Of a stretch of DNA of 64,000 nucleotides, positions 46,678 through 58,260 are shown in pieces (position 1 is the stretch's first letter; each line of letters opens with the position of its first letter). Both the position numbers and the translations under genes were made by a program. The stretch comes from Acorus gramineus (Eukaryota > Streptophyta > Magnoliopsida > Acorales > Acoraceae): contig JAUJYN010000034.1 of assembly GCA_030737835.1 (NCBI GenBank), positions 1,426,001 to 1,490,000 on the forward strand, in the 5' to 3' direction. A model generated the notes under the pieces. The model was not told the origin of the DNA, ran no database searches, and worked only from the letters and a program-made list of their open reading frames with translations.

Positions 46678-48850
46678 ATGGATCCCTTCCCTAGACCTGA
46701 AGGTTCAAGGGTAGACATGGGATATGATTTTTATGAGAACCAAGTGTTTCCCGATGCCAGTATGCCCCATGGGCAAGCCACGCGCAACCAGGAAACCACT
46801 GAGACTTCAGAAAGACCAGCCTGGAGGAGACTCGAGGAAAGAATGGAGGCCATGGGATATCACTCAATTGATGAAATGATGAATGCCTTCGACCACCTCA
46901 ACCGATTGCACTCAGCCTCCCGGAATCCAAATCCCACTACTCTTCAACCCCCTCCTCCTCCACCACAGCCAAGAGTCCAAACCCACCCCCAACCTATTGA
47001 AACCTTGGATGACACTGTCCGAAGGATAGTGTCAGAACTCAACCCGACCTTGCTCCAAACCTCCCACCCGTCCAATTTACGCCAAATTCCCCCCATTGCT
47101 CTCCCACTCGACCTTAAAATCCCCAAGTACCGCAGATATAATGGTCGAGGAGATCCAGATGCTCATTTGACTGCTTTTTATGGACTCACGTCCATTCCTG
47201 GGAGATGAGTCACTTCTAGTATTCCTTTTCCAGAAGTCTCTTGAAGGAGAGGCAGTTCAATGGTATGCGACCCTCCCGGTCGAATGCCTCCATGATTTTT
47301 CTGCTGTGAGCGAGAGGTTTCTCCGGCGTTATGGGTATCAGAGAATGCGCATTCCATCCCTATCAGACCTTACAGCAGAGAAGATGAGGCCGCGTGAAGA
47401 GTTTGAATCTTTTGTGGCACGTTGGCGCATGTTGGTGCACAGGACGGGATTGCAATTGACAGAAAGCCAGGAAATAGACATGATGCTGCAAAATCTCACT
47501 CCAGAGTTGCGAATGAATCTCGCCTATGGTGATTGCTCTACTTATGAAATGCTGATTGATCGCCACAACCGCATTCAGCGTTGTGCCAACACTACCATTG
47601 CTTCACCAGCTGGCAACCAGCGTCCTCCCTTCAAGAAAAACCATGTTCCATCCTCCACGGTAGAAGGGGTCACCCCACAAATCTCAGCGTTCTACCCAAA
47701 TGGATCACCAGCTTCTGGTCGAGGACCGGTAACAAGGCCGTATGCACCTGGACCATCTAGGTATACTCCGCCTCGACCAGTAACCCGTTATCAAGGGATT
47801 GCTCCTCAACAGACGCCGGTGCACCATCCGACACGCCCCACACCAATTTCCTCATTCCCAACCCACCACCCACCTCTCCGCCAACCATTCCAGTATCACC
47901 ACTCAGCTCCCCAAGCCCAACCCGTTCGAGCCTTGCAACCCAATCAAATAACTCCCCGACCAATCCCCGAAAGACAATACACAGCTGTTCCTCCACCCAC
48001 ATCTTACCAGGCTCGAAGGATGGGCAAACGTGATACTTACCCGCCACTGCCAGAGTCCTTGCCCGACATTTTTATGGCACTGATGGAATCCAACAGCATC
48101 ACCTTGCCACCCGAGAGACCCTCACCCCCTGGTGTCGATAGTTCACGCTACTGCCCATACCACCGAATGCATGGTCATGACATCTGTGGTTGCTACACAT
48201 TTCGAGATTTTGTTTATGATCTTCATGAACAAGATCGCATTGATTGGGCACTATTGCGAAATATCATCACTAGGTCCCGCTCGGCCCACCCTGTTCAATC
48301 CTCCACTTCATCTGCACCTCTTGGCATTCATATTGACCCACTTCCTTCCCATACTCAACCGTCTACTTCATCTGGTCCAGTTGTCAACTTCATTGGGACT
48401 GACCCTCCATCCCCCAACCAGTCCAACTCCTCATCACACCTTTGGGCCAACCTTGTCACCCCACCGGCAACACCTGATAGTGGTAAATCTGAATCTGAAG
48501 AGGAACCCATGGAAGAAGACGAGCCAGAGGAGCCAGAAGAAGACCCTGAGGAGGAGGAACCAGAAGAGGACCCGAGGAGGAGGAACCAGAAGAGGACCCT
48601 GAGAGGAGGAACCAGAAGAGGACCCGGAGGAGGAACCAGAAGAGGACCCAGAAGAGGAACCAGAAGAGGACCCAGAGGAGGAACCAGAAGAGGACCCGGA
48701 GGAAGAACCAGAAGAGGACCCGAGGAGGAGGAACCAGAAGAGGACCCGAGGAGGAGGACCAGAAGAACCCTGAGGAGGAGGACCAGAAGAAGACCCCGAA
48801 GAGGAGGAGCCAGAAGAAGACCCTGAGGGGGAAGTATCTGAAGACGAGCT
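46678..48850 (+). pseudogene. gag of the Tat/Ogre-like element
   Basis: The start is ATG at 46678 (MDPFPRPEGSRVDMG). The retrotransposon gag (capsid) domain follows: DPDAHLTAFYGL, then after a frame break near 47190 FLFQKSLEGEAVQWYATLP and SDLTAEKMRPREEFESFVARW. A Pro-rich stretch then leads to a zinc-binding motif C-x2-H-x4-H-x4-C (CPYHRMHGHDICGC, about 48150). The C-terminus is a Glu/Pro/Asp-rich repeat region (48490-48840) in which the register slips, producing an Arg/Gly-rich alternative. Gag forms the virus-like particle. Two frame breaks make it a pseudogene. Confidence 0.82.
48535..48840 (+). repeat. GAGGAGGAACCAGAAGAGGACCC-type coding repeat
   Basis: Short near-identical units encode (E)EEPEEDP in the gag register and RR(G)TRRGP in another. 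Slippage here shifts the frame between gag and the protease part. Confidence 0.8.
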
Positions 48851-48851
48851 C

Positions 48852-51672
48852 ATGGAAGAGCCGGAAGAACTGGCATTTGGTGAAGATGCCCTTGAGCAAG
48901 AACCATCTGATCAGTCCACATTGGCAAGCACAGTTCAAGAACCAGAAGCATCAACCGGAACTGTTGATGGCCCGGTGGGACCGCCACCTATTGTGTTCCT
49001 CGAGAGCGAGCTCGCCCCACCAGCAATGCGTAATCGCCCTCTTCGTATCATGGTGGAGATAGCAGGGATCCCCTTCAGATATACATATATTGACACCGGG
49101 GCAGGAGGAAACATCATGGCATATGGAGTTTATTGCTCATTTGAAGATGTGGAGGACCGTCCTGAACTTGAGCCCTCTAATGAGTTCATAGAAGCATATG
49201 ACGGCACCAGACGACCGGTGGTCGGAACAGTTACGATTCCTTTGATGGTAGGCCCGTTGCACACTGAGGTATATTTTCATGTCGTAAAGCTCGAAGGGGG
49301 CGTCCACAACATAATTCTCGGGAGGGCGTGGCTCAATAATGCCAGAGCAGTTCCATCCACTCGTCATCAATGCCTTCGGTTTCCACTATGGGGAAAGATT
49401 GTCTCCGTATGGGGGGAAAACATCCTTTGGGGGGGACCAGATGAACCAAATTGGACTGTTAATGCGTTAACCGTTGGCTCAGAAGGAGGGATAGAAAGGG
49501 GGATGAAAGAAGAGTCGAAAGAAGAAATACGAGAGGAGGAGCTTGAAGAAGACTCCTTGGACTTTGAGCCATCTGGCTCCCCAACATCAACAGAAGACTC
49601 ATCAGAGGAGCATGGCGCGATCACTTGCTTGACATGTTCCCCTTCCATCACATTCACTCCTCATGAGCTCGCCGAGCCTAGCATACGCACATGCCCCCTT
49701 GTGATCAAAGTAGCCATTGCTGGTAAAATTCTCCGAAATGTCCTCGTGGACACAGGCGCTGGAGTAGACATCATGACCCATTCCACCTACTGCAAGCTTC
49801 GGCGTGGGCTCCCCAAGCTCCAACCATCAGAAACCCTTCTCCACGCATATGACAGCTCAAGCCAATCTTCATGCGGGAGGATCTCTTGTGTTCTAAAGGT
49901 GGGGCCAGTATGTACCTCTGTAGACTGTGAGGTCATGAAGATCGAGTCGCCTCATTCCATGATCCTTGGGAGGCCCTGGCTTGACAATGTCGAAGGTGTC
50001 TCTTCTACGCGTCATCAATGCTTGCGTTTTCCAAGTAATGGGGACATCATCTCGGTATGGGGGGAGGCACGCCGCCATGACTGGTCAAGGTTCTTCAACT
50101 GTCAAATGTGCGAGCTAAATACTGGGCCAAAGAACTGTGCATATCAGCCTCAGGACGATCCTCCACCCCAGATCATACCAGGTGGCATCATCCGTTCAGC
50201 TCCTAGAAGTCGGTTCCCTCCACGAACCCGCCACCAATCCGGAGTCCCATCCGAGCCAGCAGCCTCAGCCCCATCCGGCCACTTTTGTCCTCCTGGCATC
50301 ATTGTCCCAATACTGCAGTTCTCCACACCACCAGGACAGGACGCATCTTCAACAATATGCCCTCTCAAGTTCTCCGACAGACCAATCCAGAAGCAGAAGT
50401 GGAAGAAGGGAGAGCTGGTGATAAGGTGGACCTGCTTGAACAATTGCGCAAAATCCCAGCCAAGATCTCGATATTGGAGCTAATCGAAACTTCAGAACAC
50501 CATCAGGAGGCGATAAGGGCTTTCCTGGAAAAGGTCAAGGTGGATCGCCACATTTCTGCCTTTAATGTGCCAGCTGCGCTAGTTTCTGAAGGATTGGGCC
50601 CTGTGATCTCATTCTGGCCCAAGGAAGTCATCGATGATCCCCTCACCAACATTTCGGCACTTTGCGTCACCGCCTTGGTGGAGAAAACGTTGGTTAGTCG
50701 AATCCTTGTTGATACTGGTGCGGGGGTCAACCTCATGTCCCTCCAGACGTTCCAGCACGTCAATGGTGATATCACTTCACTGGCGGAGTCCGATACGCGA
50801 ATTTTTGCCTATGACAGGAGTGCTCGACAAGTGGTGGGCTTCCGTTCATTTAGCTTGGAGATCGGTCCCTCAAGACCACGTTTGAAGCCTATGTTCTGGA
50901 GATGGACTCTGATTACAACATGATCTTGGGAAGAAAATGGTTGGCGACAATCCGAGGTGTTTCCTCCCCGCTCCACCAATGCCTCAAATTTCCTGTTGGA
51001 GAACAGATCATCACAATAGGTGGGGACGCTGTCAGAGGCATCCGGTATGAAGCCGAAGAAGCAGAGGCTATCACAACAGTGAAAAGCCCTTCCAGGAGAG
51101 AAGGCAAGCAGCCAGTCGTGCACATATCAGAGTTTCCACCCGATTGGGCGCGTGATGGGGCACTACAGGTAAGCACTTTGGGCAAAGGTAAAGCACGCGC
51201 ATCAACTGACAGTAATCCAGGATGGCGGCTCATGGAACAAATGGGTTATCATCGAGGCCAAGGTCTGGGACGGTACAATCAAGGCACCACAGACATCATC
51301 CACAACTTCATATGGCCGGACCACATGGGCATCGGATCACTCACAGTTTATGATGTCTATGATTGGGGACCATTCTATGGCATTGCGGATTGGAGCTTGG
51401 AAGAACATTTTATCCGTAGCACTGGATCAGAACAACCCACATCCAGTCAACTGACTCCCATTGAGAGCCAATCAGAATCCCCCTCTTCAGTTCCACCAGA
51501 GGAAGACATTGATTCTCTGATTGAGACTCTTGACCAGTTATTTTCTGAATCACATGAACAATTGCCCGGCGATTCTCATGAATTGCCAGAATACTATGTT
51601 GAAGACCCGGATTCTGCTGATGAGATGCCTCATTCATGCAGTTCGGGAGCATTGGGGAGCAAGACTCTCTAG
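48852..51672 (+). pseudogene. Protease region with three tandem protease-like units and a G-patch
   Basis: Unit 1 (about 49020-49420) has IDTGAGGNIM and IILGRAWL. Unit 2 (about 49690-50080) has VDTGAGVDIM and MILGRPWL. Unit 3 (about 50680-51030) has VDTGAGVNLM and MILGRKWL. Each is followed by STRHQCLRFP or a close variant (SPLHQCLKFP). All three keep the Asp-Thr-Gly of retropepsins, which act as dimers to mature Gag-Pol. Between units 2 and 3 is a KVDLLEQLRKIPAKISILEL segment. After unit 3 comes a G-patch-like stretch (51220-51340, WRLMEQMGYHRGQGLGRY). Frame breaks near 50350, 50880 and 51650 split it. Confidence 0.78.
51220..51340 (+). other. G-patch-like domain downstream of protease
   Basis: GWRLMEQMGYHRGQGLGRYNQG has the glycine spacing of G-patch domains. 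In other retroelements a G-patch sits next to protease and may bind RNA or RT. Confidence 0.6.
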
Positions 51673-51740
51673 GGTAATTGGAGTAAACTCAACCCTCAAC
51701 CTTGCAAAAGGATGATCCTATTCTTGAGGGTGTCATTCAG

Positions 51741-52191
51741 GTAAGTACTCTCTTCCCATATCTACGGTTCATTTATTTCCTGTCTTTCATTGTATATAGA
51801 TCCTGCGCACTCTAATCTTGCAAAAAAAAAAAAAAAAAAAAAAATCAATTCTGCTTGTACATGAAATTTCCTTGCTTTATTTCTTGCTTTGCTTGCTAAA
51901 AAAAAAAAAAAAAAAAAAATCAATTTCTGCTTGTACATAAAATTTCTTGCTTTACTTCTTGCTTTGCTTGCTAAAAAAAAAAAAAAAAAAAAAAAAATCA
52001 ATTTCTGCTTGTACATAAAATTTCTTGCTTTATTCTTGCTTTGCTTGCTAAAAAAAAAAAAAAAAAAAAAATCAATTCTGCTTGTACATAAATTTCCTTG
52101 CTTTATTTCTTCTTTGCTTGCTAAAAAAAAAAAAAAAAAAAATTTCTCTGCTTATACATAAAATTTCCTTGCTTTATTTCTTCCTTACTTG

Positions 52192-52225
<34 letters not shown>

Positions 52226-52240
52226 AATTTTAAGGAAGGG
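51741..52240 (+). other. Candidate intron between protease and RT, with A-rich tandem array
   Basis: CATTCAG|GTAAGTAC at 51740/51741 is a consensus donor, just after the protease-G-patch frame ends. The interval to RT holds a six-copy ~65-75 bp array (TTCTGCTTGTACATAAAATTTC..., A-runs; 51826-52225) and multiple stops. An acceptor is uncertain (TTTTAAG near 52235). Ogre elements are known to carry an intron at this place. Confidence 0.5.
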
Positions 52241-52249
52241 TGGATCTAA

Positions 52250-53560
52250 AAATGGACAATGTAGAACAACCTAAGACTTTAGGTTCCCTGTTTGAGATAA
52301 AAGATGACGCTTTGGTGGTTTGGCACCCCTCGCTTTTAATTCTGATCTTCTGGACAAACTGCGGAGTTTGGTCGACCCTCCTAAGGCGTCAATGCCCCAT
52401 GTGTCTCAAGGACCTGGCAAGGCTTCACGATTTCAAATCCCTACTCGGATTATCGATGACATCGGGGAACGTATTCACGTAATCCATGGAATAGAACGAT
52501 CCGAGTCAATAGCTGTCATCGAAGAACCTGATTTGGAGGACCTTGGAGATTTCGATGACGGCTTGGGGGTATTTGAGATTTGTGACGATGATGAAGAAGC
52601 AGAGCAAGAAGAGGAGATGTCAAAGGGGTTCGCAGAAAGCCTTCAACACTTTGATGAGCAGACGGCAAGTGAGGAGGAAAGGATGGAGGAGTTGAATCTC
52701 GGGACCGCCACTGATCCTAAGATCATCTTGATCAGTGCGGAACTAAATCCGAGCGAGCGAGAAAGTTTGGAGAAGGTGTTGAGGAGCTATTCGGATGTGT
52801 TCGCCTGGTCTACGAAGACATGCCTGGTCTTGACCCTTCATTGGTTGAGCATAGGCTAGTCCTGGAACCAGACGCCAAACCAATAAAGCAGAAGCTAAGG
52901 CGGCTCCATCCAAAGTTGGCCATGAAGGTGAAGGAGGAAGTAGATAAGCTACACCAAGCAAAGTTTATCAGGGTGGTGCTGTACCCAAAGTGGATAGCCA
53001 ACATTGTCCCGGTAAGCAAGAAAGATGGCAAAGTCCGTGTGTGTGTAGACTTCCGAGATCTCAATCGGGTTTGCCCGAAAGACGATTTCCCTCTTCCACA
53101 CATTGACATTCTTGTTGACAATACCGCGGGACACGAGATGCTGTCCTTTATGGATGGTTTCTCGGGTTATAATCAGATCCGTCTAGCAGAAGAAGATCAG
53201 GAGAAGACATCATTCATCACTCCTTGGGGGACCTACTGCTACGTTGTAATGCCCTTCGGCCTTAAAAATGCCGGGGCAACGTACCAGCGCGCCATGACCT
53301 CGATTTTCCACGACATGATGCACAAATTAATGGAAGTTTACGTGGATGACATCTTGGTCAAATCTAAGACGCGGGAAGGTCATGCAGACACTTGAAAGGG
53401 TTCTACAGAGGTGTAAAAAATTCAGTTTGAAAATGAACCCTAAGAAGTGTAGGTTTGGAGTGTCATCTGGAAAGCTATTGGGATTCATGATAAGTAAGAG
53501 GGGATTGAAGTCGATCCATCTAAAGCAAGAGCGATCGCTCAAATGCCCCCTCCAAAAAAT
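52250..53560 (+). pseudogene. Reverse transcriptase of the Tat/Ogre-like element
   Basis: An acidic N-terminal extension (52320-52815) ends in RSYSDVFAW. After a one-base break near 52815 come the RT blocks KFIRVVLYPKWIANIVPVSK, KVRVCVDFRDLNRVCPKDDF, SFMDGFSGYNQI and MPFGLKNAGATYQR, and the catalytic YVDDILVKS (about 53340). Further breaks near 53390 and 53503 disrupt thumb and connection. The catalytic motif itself is intact. It copies the element's RNA into DNA in the cytoplasmic particle. Confidence 0.85.
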
Positions 53561-54028
53561 TTGAAGGAGCTTAGGGGACTCATCGGTCGGCTGCAGTTTA
53601 TTCGTCGATTCATTTCACAGCATGCCGAACGGTGTAAACCCTTCTACAAGCTGTTAAAAGGAGGGACTGAATTCATTTGGGATGACAAGTGTCAACAAGC
53701 ATTTGATGAACTTAAGAAATACTTACTCAGCCCCCCTGTTCTCTCAGCCCCTGTCCCTGGGCGTCCGCTACTTCTCTACCTGGCGGCCACTGAAGAAGCT
53801 GTTGGCGCGGTGCTCGCACAACACGATGAAGAAGGAAGGAAGGAAAAGGCTATCTATTATTTGAGCAAAACTCTGATTGAATATGAGCAGGCCTACCCAC
53901 TCATGGAAAGGACATGTTTAGCGCTGGTATGGGCCTCTCAGAAATTACGCCACTATTTCCTTGCGCACCAAGTAAAGTATCTGGCAAAGATGGATCCGGT
54001 AAGGTATCTGTTTGAGAAGCATCAGTGA
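53543..54028 (+). pseudogene. First (Ty3-type) RNase H
   Basis: The thumb end (LKELRGLIGRLQFIRRFI) is followed by the RT-associated RNase H: LLLYLAATEEAVGAVLAQHD, AIYYLSKTL, YPLMERTCLALVWA and LRHYFLAH. It ends in a stop after a frame break near 54015, before the register of the next domain. Confidence 0.78.
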
Positions 54029-55075
54029 CTGGTCGGCTAGCTCGATGGCAGGTCCAACTAAATGAGTTTGACATCACGTATGTCACTCAAAAATCCATCA
54101 AGGGACAAGCCATCGCCGACCACCTTGCTCACCTCCCACTGCCGGATTATGAGCCTGTCAGGACGGATTTCCCTGACGAAGAGTTGTTTGCATTAGTTGA
54201 GGAAGATGACCGCAAGACATGGACATTGTATTTTGATGGAGCGGTCAATCAGAAAGGAAGAGGAATTGGAATTGCCTTGCTCTCCCCTGAAGGTGTCATC
54301 ATCCCGCGCGCTTTTCAACTTACTTTTAATGCTACTAACAATATTGCGGAGTATGAAGCATTGATTGCAGGTTTAAAGTCAGCCCTAGCTCTTGGAGTTC
54401 GTCATCTAAAGATTGTTGGAGATTCACTCTTAGTGATTCGCCAAACTTTGAAGAAGTGCCAGACGAGGGACCCGAAACTCAAGCCCTACAGAGAACTGAC
54501 TATTATCCTGTTGCGCCAGTTTCAAGAAGTGATCCACATTTTCACACCTCGAGCCGGCAACATCCTCGCCGATGCCTTGGCCTCGTTGGCCTCCTCACTC
54601 ACCCTCCCGATATCCAAAAAGGCGGAGACTGTCATCGTCCAAAGACTAGAAACTCCGGCCACTGACCTTCGAGACTGCAAGATTCAAGACCTAATGGAGC
54701 AGCAAGAGAAGAAAGATGAGATTCTTAAGTCTGTTGGGATTTCCGCAATAGATTTGGAGGAACCTGATGATGGAAATCCTTGGTTCTTCGACATCAAGAA
54801 CTACCTTGAAGATGGCTCCTTTCCGGAGTACGCCACCAGTGATGATCGAAAAGCTGTTAAAAGAATGGCGACCAAATATTGTCTTCGAGGAGGCATTCTC
54901 TTTCGCATGTCCTTCAATGGAGAGTTGTTGAGATGCTTGGAAGATGAAGAGGCATTCACTATTGTGAAAGAGGCACATTCCGGAGTTTGTGGAGGCCATG
55001 TGAATTCACAGATGCTCGCAAAGAAAGTTCTAAGGATGGGTTACTATTGGCCCACAATGGAGGGGATTGCCACAA
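54025..55075 (+). pseudogene. Second plant-type RNase H and integrase zinc region
   Basis: RLARWQVQLNEFDITYV leads into a second RNase H (54190-54600). The YFDGAVNQKGRGIGIALLSP, NIAEYEALIAGLKSAL, IVGDSLLVIRQTL and GNILADALASLAS motifs retain the four acidic residues. Two RNase H domains are the hallmark of Tat elements. Next come a linker (NPWFFDIKNYL) and the integrase N-terminal zinc finger start (EAHSGVCGGHVNSQMLAKK), which breaks near 55065. Confidence 0.82.
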
Positions 55076-56042
55076 ATTCGTCAAACGGTGTGTTCAGTGC
55101 CAGACCCATGCCAATAAGATCCATGCACCTGCCTCCGCATTACATTCCATGACCTCTCCTTGGCCTTTCTCCATGTGGGCTCTTGACATCATCGGCCCCT
55201 TTAGGGATACAGTTGAAAACACCAGTCAGAAAGCCTTCATCCTCACTGCCACAGAATACTTCACCAAATGGGCCGAGGCTGAGTCGTACATAGTGATCAA
55301 GAGTTCTACTCTTGTTCGCTTCGTTCGTACTCATATCCTCGCACGATTTGGCGCTCCGAAGGTAATCATTACTGACAATGGTCCTCAGTTCATTTCTCAG
55401 GAATTTCAAGACCTCTGCAACAAGCACCACATTGAGCTGCATCACTCCACCCCATATTATCCCCAAGGGAATGGACAAGCGGAGGCTACAAACAAGACTC
55501 TCCTGAAGATCATCAAAAAGACCGTGGAGACGCATAAGGCTACCGATTGGCCGGACAAGCTAGTTGATGCACTTTGGGCTTATCGCACCTCCATCAGGAC
55601 CCCCACAGGTCAGACTCCTTACTCCCTTACTTTTGGGATGGAGGCGGTGGTTCCCTATGAAGTGCTTATCCCGTCTTTGAGAGTGGAGTTGGACAAGGAT
55701 TTACAACCCGAGGATAGGAGGGAAGCGCTCCTTCTACAACTTGAACTATTAGATGAGAAAAGGTTGCGAGCAGCCGAACACGCCCAAATTTACCAAAGGA
55801 GAATGTCCAGAGCCTTCCAGAAAAAGGTAATTGAAAGAAAGTTCCAAGTTGGGGAAATGGTGCTCAAGCAGCTCATGCCTTCTCGACAACCACACCCGAG
55901 AGGAAAACTGCAACCAATTTGGGAAGGACCTTATGTAATCACCCATGCCTATTCCGGGAATGCTTATCGCTTGGTGAACGCCGAAGGGGACGAGGTCTCA
56001 GGTACATGGAATGCACTGTATTTGAAAAAATTCTATGCTTAA
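55060..56042 (+). pseudogene. Integrase core and C-terminus
   Basis: The HHCC finger ends with CVQCQTHANKIH. The catalytic core shows the three acidic positions: WALDIIGPF, ITDNGPQFISQEFQ and YYPQGNGQAEATNK. The region LWAYRTSIRTPTGQTPYSLTFG is typical, and the C-terminal part ends GPYVITHAYSGNAYRL...WNALYLKKFYA. The stop is at 56040-56042. No chromodomain is present, unlike the neighbouring chromovirus. One break at 55065 separates it from the preceding domain; the rest is open. It inserts the DNA copy in the nucleus. Confidence 0.87.
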
Positions 56043-57430
56043 TACTTGATGTTTGAGAAATTTTACCATTACTTACTGTGAATCCTAGTATCTATGCCTG
56101 ATGATATGATTTGATAGCCTTAAGGATAGCATGTGTTTTATATAGACTCATACTCACCGCTCTTACCATTGTCATCACACTTATCCAGTTTAAGACCTGG
56201 TTCACTGATAGATAAAAAGATCGCCCACAACATTAGACTGGGGCAATTTGTAATTGTCATTCTTTTGTTTGTATTTTAACTCGTGTTGCCTATGATCCAT
56301 GAAAATACCTTAGTCTTGGCGCATGTCCCAAAAGAGCTGGCTCTGGCACTGTCGATGCTTCCAAGGAGAAGGTAAAAATAGAAATACCCTCCAAAATAGG
56401 GCAAGTTGGCCATTATAAAAAAAATAATACAAAAAAAAGAGGATAAAGTGGGTATCCAATGTGGGCCTGCATCCTCCACCCTTAAAAAAAAAAAAAAAAA
56501 AAAAGCAGTAAAGAAGAAAGCTGGGGGGACCGAGTGACTTAGGACATGTGCTAGGACTGGGGCAATTTTTTAGTTGGTTCAAGGAGGACATTACTCTCAC
56601 CCCCATTCATTCACTTCCCCCCTTTTTGTGACAAGATATGAATTAAACCAGTTCTTTTGGGTCAAGTGAAATTTTCAGTCTAGAGGTGAGCCACTTCTTA
56701 AACTGCTACCACACACTGCACATGAGTCTACTTAAAACCTTGTTCATCTAAAAGTCGGTCTTTGAATGTTATCCTGGCACATTTATGGAGTTCTCAGTAC
56801 ATTTTGGTAACATGATCAAGCATACAAGAACTTCCAGACTTGGGAACTATCCCCATCGACAAAACCACGCAAGGTATCCTTGATATGGCAAACGGTTGAT
56901 CACCATGAGTCCTTTTAATAACTGGTAAGCATCTCTCATTGCTGGCATCAAGGTCAAGATAGCACCATGCATCATCAGGTTTGTTTCTCCATAACCCATT
57001 ACCCCCAATTTTGTCATTATTTGGGCCCTTGACAAATTAACAAGGAGAAATAAAAAAAAATGATGAGCAGGGGCCCAAACGGAACAGATATGATCATTTG
57101 GTCTAGTCTCTTAAGTTGTTTTGTAGGGCCTAGGAGAAGCAAGAAGGGAACGGACGAATGAACGATCATTAAACAAGCAGACAGAACTTGCGTGGTCCCC
57201 CTAGATGGATATCGATTCAAACAGTTTCCGTATGGATTGTCGATATCTAAACAAAGGCCATCTTGTAATTTTAAAAGGGGAGTATTGAAGTGTGAACATA
57301 TGCTTAATTGAGGGGGTATATCTACTTAGCTCTGTGTTTAATGTTGTTGTACAGGGTCCAGAGGAAAGGAGAACAGAGCAAGAATACAAAAAAAAAAAAA
57401 AAACAGGACTGGACACATACTTCTGGACGA
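56043..57430. other. 3' region of the Tat/Ogre element, no gene
   Basis: Non-coding. Purine runs lie near 56480-56530, and no match to the 5' LTR start TGTAGATACCCC appears. Confidence 0.5.
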
Positions 57431-57433
57431 ATC

Positions 57434-57695
57434 TTGGTGTGAACGGCGACTTAGACAATCCAGATGGCGAACGTCGATGGGGACGAACCTGGCGGTGAAC
57501 GTCGACTAAGACAACCCTCGTGGAACGTCGACAGGGACAAGCCTGGCTGTGAACGTCGACTGAGACAATTCTGCGTGGAACGTCAACAAAGACAACTCTG
57601 CGTGGAACGTCGACTTGGACAACCTTGCTTCTAACGTCAATGGGGACGATCCTGTTGATAAACGTCGACAAAGACAACCCCATTGGAGGATCGTC
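57434..57695. repeat. ~27-bp tandem array (GAACGTCGACTGAGACAACC...)
   Basis: About nine imperfect copies of GAACGTCGACnnnGACAAnC spaced 26-28 bp, in the 3' region. The core resembles the GTCGAAC...GACAA core of the two LTR arrays. Confidence 0.8.
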
Positions 57696-57744
57696 GAGCC
57701 ATTTTTCAGCAACAACTTTACCTATCAAAATGTTCCCTGGTCAC

Positions 57745-58185
57745 CCTGCAAATTCAAATCACCTGTCTATCCACATTTCATACACACATTCACAAAGCCA
57801 AAAAAAAAAAAAGAGAAAAGAGAGAGAGCATATGGCCCCTGCTATTCCTTATTTCAAACACTTGGACCAGTCCATATCTCTAAACTATCAGTCAAAATCA
57901 CCTGTCTATCCACATTCCATACACACATTCACAAAGCCAAAAAAAAACAGAGAGAGAAAGAGAGAGAGCATATGGCCCCTGCTATTCCTTATTTCAAACA
58001 CTTGGACCAGTCCATTCTATATCTCTAAACTATCAGTCAAAATCACCTGTATATCCACATTCCATACACACATTCACAAAGCCAAAAAAAAAGAGAAAAG
58101 AGAGAGAGCATATGGCCCCTGCTATTCACCATTTCAAACACATGGACCAGTCCATTCTATATCTCTAAACTATCAGCCAAAATCA
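57745..58185. repeat. Three ~140-bp tandem repeats
   Basis: CACCTGT(C/A)TATCCACATTCC...GCATATGGCCCCTGCTATTC...CACTTGGACCAGTCC occurs three times with over 90% similarity, each holding an A-run followed by GAGAGAGA. Confidence 0.85.
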
Positions 58186-58260
58186 TTCACCCACTAGAAA
58201 GAGTAAGTCTGGGATGAGGTACGAGTTATAGCCCAAAGGAATCCAAAGAAGGAAGGAGAA

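Noticed and set aside
48434..48938. Ser/Gly- and Phe/Trp-rich minus-strand frames
   Set aside because: Shadow of the Glu/Pro coding repeat in gag.
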